Below are positions 13,363 to 17,788 of a DNA stretch of 17,788 bases, piece after piece. Location of the stretch: positions 1 through 17,788 of the forward strand of contig JAWLES010000034.1 of assembly GCA_041685935.1 (NCBI GenBank), given 5' to 3'. The translations under genes and the position numbers were made by a program. Under the pieces are notes generated by a model. That model ran no database searches, was not told the DNA's origin, and worked only from the letters and a program-made list of their open reading frames with translations. The stretch's first letter is position 1; every line of letters starts with the position of its first letter. The stretch is from JAIPEK01 sp041685935 (lineage in GTDB: Bacteria; Desulfobacterota; Desulfobacteria; Desulfobacterales; Desulfobacteraceae).

Positions 13363-16300
13363 TCACTGATCCAGGAGATTTCTTACCGTCTCGGCAAAAA
13401 GTGCCTTGTCCACGGGTTTGATGACAATGGCATCAAACATCGGGTTTTTGCCCATGATATTATGGTTGTGCCCTGTGCAAAGCAGGACCGGAATACCCGG
13501 CCTGATCTCCTTGATTGCGCCGGCGATTTTGTCACCGTTCATGTTCGGCATTGTCATGTCCGTCACAATGAGATCAAAAGATTCAGGCTCCTTTTTAAAC
13601 GATTCCAGGGCTTCGGAGCTTGCGGTGTGCGCCGTGACCGTATAACCGAGCTTTTCAAGAACTCTCTGGTGCAGTTTGACAATCTGGGGTTCATCATCTA
13701 TCAAAAGAATGTGTTCCGTGCCCCCGGGGACAGGGTCATGGTTCAGTTTTTCCGGATCGCGCGATTTCTCCAGGGTCCGGGGCAGGTAGATGTGGAAGGT
13801 GGTGCCCTTGCCCGGTTCACTGTAAACGGTAATGTGCCCTCCGTGGGACTTGATGATTCCGTGGACAACGGAAAGGCCGAGACCTGTTCCCCGGCCTTTC
13901 CGTTTGGTTGTAAAGTAGGGCTCGAAAATTTTGTCAATAAATTGTTCAGGTATTCCGTTTCCTGTATCACTTACGGTTATTTGAACATACTCCCCCGGCT
14001 CCATGCCCGGATGTGCTGTTTTAATATTTTCATCCAGGGATTTCGTGCAGACAGTGACTTCGATCACGCCTGCGGAATCAGCCATGGCATGCATTGCGTT
14101 TGTGGCGAGATTCATTATGACCTGGTGAATCTTTGTGGGGTCCGCCTGAACCACAAAGGGTTCGGAAGGAATATTTATCCTGAGCTCAATTGATGATGGA
14201 AGGGTGGAGCGCAGCATTTTCAAAGCTTCCTTGATCAGCGGATTAATGCTGACGGGTATGATCTTTTTCTCGTCCTTCCGGCTGATGGCAAGAATCTGTT
14301 GGACCAGGTCCTTGGCCCGCAGCCCCGCTTTCATCACCTGGCTGAGGTCGTTATGCAGGTCTGTTCCCTCTTTGGCATCAGCAAGGCACAGCTGGGTAAA
14401 CCCGATAATGGATGTCAGAATGTTGTTGAAATCATGGGCGATGCCGCCGGCAAGGGTTCCGATGGTTTCAAGCTTCTGGGCCTGGCTGAGTTTTCTTTCA
14501 AGCAGGAGGTTCTCTTTTTCAGCCTTTTTCCGGTCCGTAATATCTCTGGCGATGCCGAGTATACCGATAAGGTTGCCCCTGTTATCCGGCATCGGAGTTT
14601 TAATGGTTTCAAATATCCCCTGGTAACCGTCTTTGGCAAAGGTCAGGTGTTCTTCATTGATCATGGGCTGCCCGGCCTGCATTGCTTTGCGGTCATGCAT
14701 CCTGAAGGAATCGGCAGTGGATTCGTCCACAAAATCGTAATCCGTTTTCCCCTTGATTTCAGGTTCCTTGGCTCCAAAGAACTTTTCAAACGTTGGATTG
14801 CAGCTCAGATAAACACCGTTTTCATCTTTAAGCCATATTAAATCCGGAATGGTGTCCACCAGGGTCCGGTTTCTGACTTCAGAGGTTATCAACGCTTTTT
14901 CCGTCCGAATCAGATCGGTTACATCCAGGTTGACAATTACAGCTGCTTCAATTTCACCGGTGCTGTTCAGAACAGGTGCAGAGTAATTCAGAATGGTTTT
15001 CCGACCGCCTTCAATGGTCTCTATTTCAAGTAGCTCGTCATTGACTGCAGCACCGTATTTAACGGTCCGGTTCAAATCCCCGCCAAAGGGCCTTATTTCC
15101 TCTCCTGCAGGTAGGCGGCGGGCTGTATACGCACTGTATTTTTCCGGATTCATGCCGGGATCACAATTCCAGATCCTGCATCCTGCAGGATTGGCCCGGA
15201 CCGGGGTGCCGCTTTTATCAGTAAACCAAAGTCCTATGGGTAAAATTTCAAATACCCGCTGCAGCATATTTTCACTTTTTCTCAGCTCTTCGGTGCGCTC
15301 TCTTACCTGTCTGCGAAGGGACCATGACCAGAGAAAGAATCCGCAAACCAGAACCAGCAGGGGAATAATTATCAGCATGGTATATTTGAGAAACCAGGCA
15401 AGGTTGAAATCAGGTTCCTTGTATATATCGAGCCATTTTTTGTATATGCGCCGGTATTCACCTGTTTCATCAAGCAGTTTGAGTCCTTCGCTCAGTTGTG
15501 CCGCAAGTGCTTTTTGACTGTTCCTGACCGCATACCCGTATTCCGGGGAAAGAACCGGCCGGTGTGCAAGGACCAGGTTGTCCCATCCATGTTTTTCAAT
15601 CCAGTACAGGGCGGTAAGGCGGGCAGCCAGGGCGCAGTCATGTTCCCCTTCGGCCAGCTGCCGCAGCGCATCTTCCTGGGTGGAAACAGTCGTGAGCTGT
15701 TTTTCAAGGTTCTGTTCCAGGCAGAAATCATGCATTATGTCCCCTTTTTGGACAACGATCCTTTTCCCATGCAGATCCGCAGCTGACACGGGCGGCTCCC
15801 CCTCTTTACTGCGGACGATCCCCACATAGTGATTTACCGTATAGTTCTGGGTGAAATCAAACAGCAGGTCCCTTTCCGCAGAGTAAAGCATTCCCTGGAC
15901 AGCATCTATTTTTCCTGTCTCAAGTGCTTTTCTTATTTCAGTCCATGGCCCCAGCCGAATTTCAACTTCAAGGCCGAGTTCCCTGGCAAGTGCACGGGTG
16001 ATTTCCACGTTGAATCCTGAAGCCAGGCCGTTCTCATCCAGGTATTCGTATGGGGGGTAATTTTCGTCTCCGCCGATAACAATGCGGTTGTTCCCGGAAA
16101 GTTCCGGGGCGGCGAACCATTTTGCATGAAGGCGGCGGAAGGTTCCGTCAGCCATAACCAGGGAGAGGCCTTCGTTCAAAAGGGAGAGTGTCTCCCGGTC
16201 CCCCTCCTGGACAGCGAAACAGAATTCCTGTTTAAAAGAGTGAACAGGGTTGTTGATCACCTCCAGGTTGGATATTTTATTCTCCCGGATCAGGCGGAGT

Positions 16301-16899
16301 GCCACTATCCTCTGTATGAAAACCGCGTCATGCCTGCCTTCTGAAAGCTCCAGAAGAGCTTTTTTAAATGTAGGGATGCTTCGAAGGTCTATGCCGCGAT
16401 TCTCCCTGAGCAGAAACTCCTCTGCATTATCTCCTTCCATGACCGCCACCTGTCTGCCCTTGAGGTCTTCCAGGCGCTGGATGCCGGTCTCCCCTTTTCT
16501 AACAACAATAGCCCCGTGCAGAGTCATGTAAGGGAAAGTAAAATCGTACACGGATTCTCTTTCCGGTGTTCTTCCCACCAGAGGCAGGGCCTGGATTTCC
16601 CCTTTTTCAAGCCACTCCTTTACTTTAATCCACTCTCCCGTGCGAAACGTGACATTCCGCCCCATGGCCTTAAGCGCAGCCTGCATAAGCTCCACTGAAA
16701 AACCGTTTGCTTTTCCGTCTTCATCAACAATGGAAAAGGGGGGATAGTTGATCTCCGCACCGGAAAGCAATGAAGAATCCCCTGTTGTACCTCCCCGGGC
16801 GGGAAAAGCGGCTGCAGGGACCATGGCGAAAAAAATCAGGTATGCGGCAATCCTGTTCTTATTTTTCACGGAGAAAAAATTTAATAACCTTTGGGGCAT
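13363..16899 (-). CDS. Hybrid sensor histidine kinase with two periplasmic binding domains, two PAS domains and a receiver
   Basis: 1178 residues. An N-terminal hydrophobic signal/anchor (about 16-34) precedes two tandem bacterial extracellular solute-binding family 3 domains, about 46-262 (INYPPFS) and 272-495 (ENYPPYEY). A single transmembrane helix lies at about 506-530. Two PAS domains follow (about 548-665 and 675-795; the second ends in GILGIARDITDRKKAE). The dimerisation/phosphoacceptor site is His822 in GGIAHDFNNIL. A HATPase domain has the N-box NLATNAMHAM and the glycine boxes DTGNGIP and GTGLGLS. The C-terminal receiver has the DDEP acidic pocket and phosphoacceptor Asp1114 in VTDMTMP. 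BvgS-type kinases share this plan. It is likely to sense an amino-acid-like ligand in the periplasm. No DNA-binding response regulator is adjacent, so its target is unknown. It is convergent with the sulfonate cluster, and functional linkage is inference. Confidence 0.94.
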   Translation of the reverse strand: MPQRLLNFFSVKNKNRIAAYLIFFAMVPAAAFPARGGTTGDSSLLSGAEINYPPFSIVDEDGKANGFSVELMQAALKAMGRNVTFRTGEWIKVKEWLEKGEIQALPLVGRTPERESVYDFTFPYMTLHGAIVVRKGETGIQRLEDLKGRQVAVMEGDNAEEFLLRENRGIDLRSIPTFKKALLELSEGRHDAVFIQRIVALRLIRENKISNLEVINNPVHSFKQEFCFAVQEGDRETLSLLNEGLSLVMADGTFRRLHAKWFAAPELSGNNRIVIGGDENYPPYEYLDENGLASGFNVEITRALARELGLEVEIRLGPWTEIRKALETGKIDAVQGMLYSAERDLLFDFTQNYTVNHYVGIVRSKEGEPPVSAADLHGKRIVVQKGDIMHDFCLEQNLEKQLTTVSTQEDALRQLAEGEHDCALAARLTALYWIEKHGWDNLVLAHRPVLSPEYGYAVRNSQKALAAQLSEGLKLLDETGEYRRIYKKWLDIYKEPDFNLAWFLKYTMLIIIPLLVLVCGFFLWSWSLRRQVRERTEELRKSENMLQRVFEILPIGLWFTDKSGTPVRANPAGCRIWNCDPGMNPEKYSAYTARRLPAGEEIRPFGGDLNRTVKYGAAVNDELLEIETIEGGRKTILNYSAPVLNSTGEIEAAVIVNLDVTDLIRTEKALITSEVRNRTLVDTIPDLIWLKDENGVYLSCNPTFEKFFGAKEPEIKGKTDYDFVDESTADSFRMHDRKAMQAGQPMINEEHLTFAKDGYQGIFETIKTPMPDNRGNLIGILGIARDITDRKKAEKENLLLERKLSQAQKLETIGTLAGGIAHDFNNILTSIIGFTQLCLADAKEGTDLHNDLSQVMKAGLRAKDLVQQILAISRKDEKKIIPVSINPLIKEALKMLRSTLPSSIELRINIPSEPFVVQADPTKIHQVIMNLATNAMHAMADSAGVIEVTVCTKSLDENIKTAHPGMEPGEYVQITVSDTGNGIPEQFIDKIFEPYFTTKRKGRGTGLGLSVVHGIIKSHGGHITVYSEPGKGTTFHIYLPRTLEKSRDPEKLNHDPVPGGTEHILLIDDEPQIVKLHQRVLEKLGYTVTAHTASSEALESFKKEPESFDLIVTDMTMPNMNGDKIAGAIKEIRPGIPVLLCTGHNHNIMGKNPMFDAIVIKPVDKALFAETVRNLLDQ

Positions 16900-17120
16900 G
16901 CTTTTTTCGCAAGTATGGGTTTACTGTGGTGTAACAGGTGTCATCCTGTACAGTCAGTATAGTACGGATCACTGCTCGGACACAAGCCTGATTTTATTTT
17001 ATACGGCTCTTCCTGAACCTTGAGTCGCACTTTAAAATCCTGTTATAAAAACAGGCTTGACAAGTGTTCATGAATGGTCTAATTCTAAATAGGAACGCAT
17101 TCTTAAATGGTTGAAAGAGA
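16900..17120. promoter_or_regulatory. Divergent intergenic region with perR promoter
   Basis: This 221-base gap lies between the divergent kinase and perR genes. A -35 TTGACA at 17057-17062 with a weak -10 TAATTC at 17080-17085 (17-base spacer) points toward perR. Two similar AT-rich elements, ATTCTAAAT (17082-17090) and ATTCTTAAAT (17099-17108), follow it and could be PerR binding elements for autoregulation. An inverted repeat, CCTGTT (17039-17044) with AACAGG (17050-17055), abuts the -35. No clear promoter for the kinase was recognised. Confidence 0.45.
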
Positions 17121-17597
17121 ATGAAAACGCAAAGGCATGAAGTCGGGCAGAGTTTGGAAAATCTTAAAGAGGCCTGCAGAAAGGCAGGGGTAAAGTGTAC
17201 TTATCAGAGGATGGAGATTTACAGGGAGGTGGTTAACAACCCTGTCCACCCTGATGCGGAAACCGTTTTCAGGCAAGTGCGGAGCAGGCTGGCGAACATC
17301 TCCCTGGACACGGTTTACCGGACTTTGTGGCTGCTCAGGGATCTTGGCCTTGTCATCACACTGGGGGCACCTTATGAAAGGACCCGTTTTGATGCAAACC
17401 TGAGTTTACATCATCATTTTATATGCACAAGGTGCGGCAGAACAATCGATTTTTACAGCAAAGAGCTTGATGAGCTGAAGATTTCCGATCATGTCCGGGG
17501 TTTAGGACAGGTACATGTTTCACAGGTCATTTTACACGGCGTTTGTATTGAGTGTGCAGGCGGTGGAAAGGAAACGGAAACTCATCGGAAAAGGTGA
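17121..17597 (+). CDS. perR: Fur-family peroxide-responsive regulator (PerR-like)
   Basis: 158 residues, Fur superfamily. The N-terminal winged helix spans about 15-85 (GVKCTYQRMEIYREV and NISLDTVYRTLWLLRDLGLV). The regulatory metal ligands of Bacillus PerR (His37, Asp85, His91, His93, Asp104) have exact counterparts six residues later: His43, Asp91, His97, His99, Asp110. The four structural zinc cysteines also match with the same offset: Cys102, Cys105, Cys142, Cys145. Asp110 rather than Glu is the feature that separates PerR from Fur, so iron-dependent sensing of hydrogen peroxide is predicted. The rubrerythrin gene follows after 71 bases, which is a common PerR target pairing in anaerobes. 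The ribosome site before the ATG is weak (AAAGAGA). Confidence 0.9.
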   Translation: MKTQRHEVGQSLENLKEACRKAGVKCTYQRMEIYREVVNNPVHPDAETVFRQVRSRLANISLDTVYRTLWLLRDLGLVITLGAPYERTRFDANLSLHHHFICTRCGRTIDFYSKELDELKISDHVRGLGQVHVSQVILHGVCIECAGGGKETETHRKR

Positions 17598-17604
17598 AAC
17601 AAGA

Positions 17605-17625
17605 GCAGCCGGAATGGCCGGCTGC
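17605..17625 (+). terminator. Hairpin between perR and rubrerythrin
   Basis: GCAGCCGG (17605-17612) pairs with CCGGCTGC (17618-17625) around AATGG, an eight-base-pair GC-rich stem. It is followed after a few bases by TTTT. It may be a partial terminator that separates perR expression from that of rubrerythrin. No separate rubrerythrin promoter was identified in the remaining gap. Confidence 0.5.
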
Positions 17626-17668
17626 CGATGTTTTGAGTATTCAACACGATAAAAAAGGAGGTCATACA

Positions 17669-17788
17669 ATGGGTTCAATGGAAAATTTACAGGCGGCGTT
17701 TGCAGGGGAAAGTCAGGCAAACCGGAAGTATCTGGCATTTGCGGAAAAAGCTGATAAAGACGGATTCCCCCAGGTTGCAAAGCTTTTC
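17669..17788 (+). CDS. rbr: Rubrerythrin, N-terminal part (cut by window end)
   Basis: Only 40 codons are visible before the window ends. The start MGSMENLQAAFAGESQANRKYLAFAEKADKDG contains the first diiron-ligand Glu in the AGESQANRKY helix and matches rubrerythrin N-termini. GGAGG lies seven bases before the ATG. Rubrerythrin reduces hydrogen peroxide in the cytoplasm of anaerobes using a diiron site and a rubredoxin-like centre. The latter would be encoded beyond the edge. Its position after a PerR-like gene supports the call. Confidence 0.9.
   Translation, partial: MGSMENLQAAFAGESQANRKYLAFAEKADKDGFPQVAKLF

Noticed and set aside
13462..14193. 243-codon + strand frame inside the kinase gene
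   Set aside because: It is an antisense shadow of the receiver and HATPase coding region, with low-complexity composition and no family features.
1..17788. CRISPR arrays, transposases, phage genes, tRNA or rRNA genes
   Set aside because: I looked for regularly spaced repeats, transposase motifs, cloverleaf-like segments and rRNA-like stretches and saw none.

Overview
The window looks like part of the chromosome of a strictly anaerobic, probably sulfate- or sulfite-reducing Gram-negative bacterium, most plausibly Desulfobacterota. The clues are a DctPQM-type TRAP transporter, a PerR-type Fur protein immediately followed by rubrerythrin, a large hybrid sensor kinase with two periplasmic binding domains, and a sulfite-releasing catabolic enzyme. 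The taxonomic call is inference, because no rRNA or marker gene is present. Almost all genes lie on the + strand and the kinase is the only clear gene on the - strand.

Region 1 (1-4264) is a small HEAT-like protein gene followed by a three-gene proton-translocating transhydrogenase locus (pntAA, pntAB, pntB). It is atypical in three ways. PntB carries two tandem copies of the nucleotide-binding domain III. Both copies lack the Lys-Arg-Ser motif that holds the NADP 2'-phosphate. The 313-base gap between pntAA and pntAB holds a large foldable inverted-repeat element followed by a terminator-like hairpin, a layout like a leader regulatory RNA.

Region 2 (4265-13318) is a catabolic cluster under an IclR regulator. 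The regulator gene and the transport operon share a near-identical 15-base palindrome (TTACTATTNTAGTAA) at their promoters. Downstream come a TRAP transporter (dctP, dctQ, dctM), a histidinol-dehydrogenase-family enzyme most like sulfopropanediol dehydrogenase HpsN, a DegT-type PLP aminotransferase, RidA, a CuyA-like L-cysteate sulfo-lyase, a strong terminator, and an Asp/Glu-racemase-family enzyme. I read this as uptake and degradation of a C3 sulfonate (2,3-dihydroxypropanesulfonate, cysteinolate or cysteate) to pyruvate, ammonium and sulfite. Sulfolactate dehydrogenases and SuyAB are absent. This makes an amino-alcohol sulfonate (cysteinolate) route via cysteate an interesting alternative to the known DHPS route. 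Sulfite would serve as electron acceptor in a sulfite-reducing host.

Region 3 (13363-16899, - strand) is a 1178-residue hybrid histidine kinase convergent with the racemase gene. Region 4 (17121-17788) is a divergently oriented perR followed by the start of rubrerythrin, which is cut by the window edge. I found no tRNA, rRNA, CRISPR array, transposase gene or phage gene.
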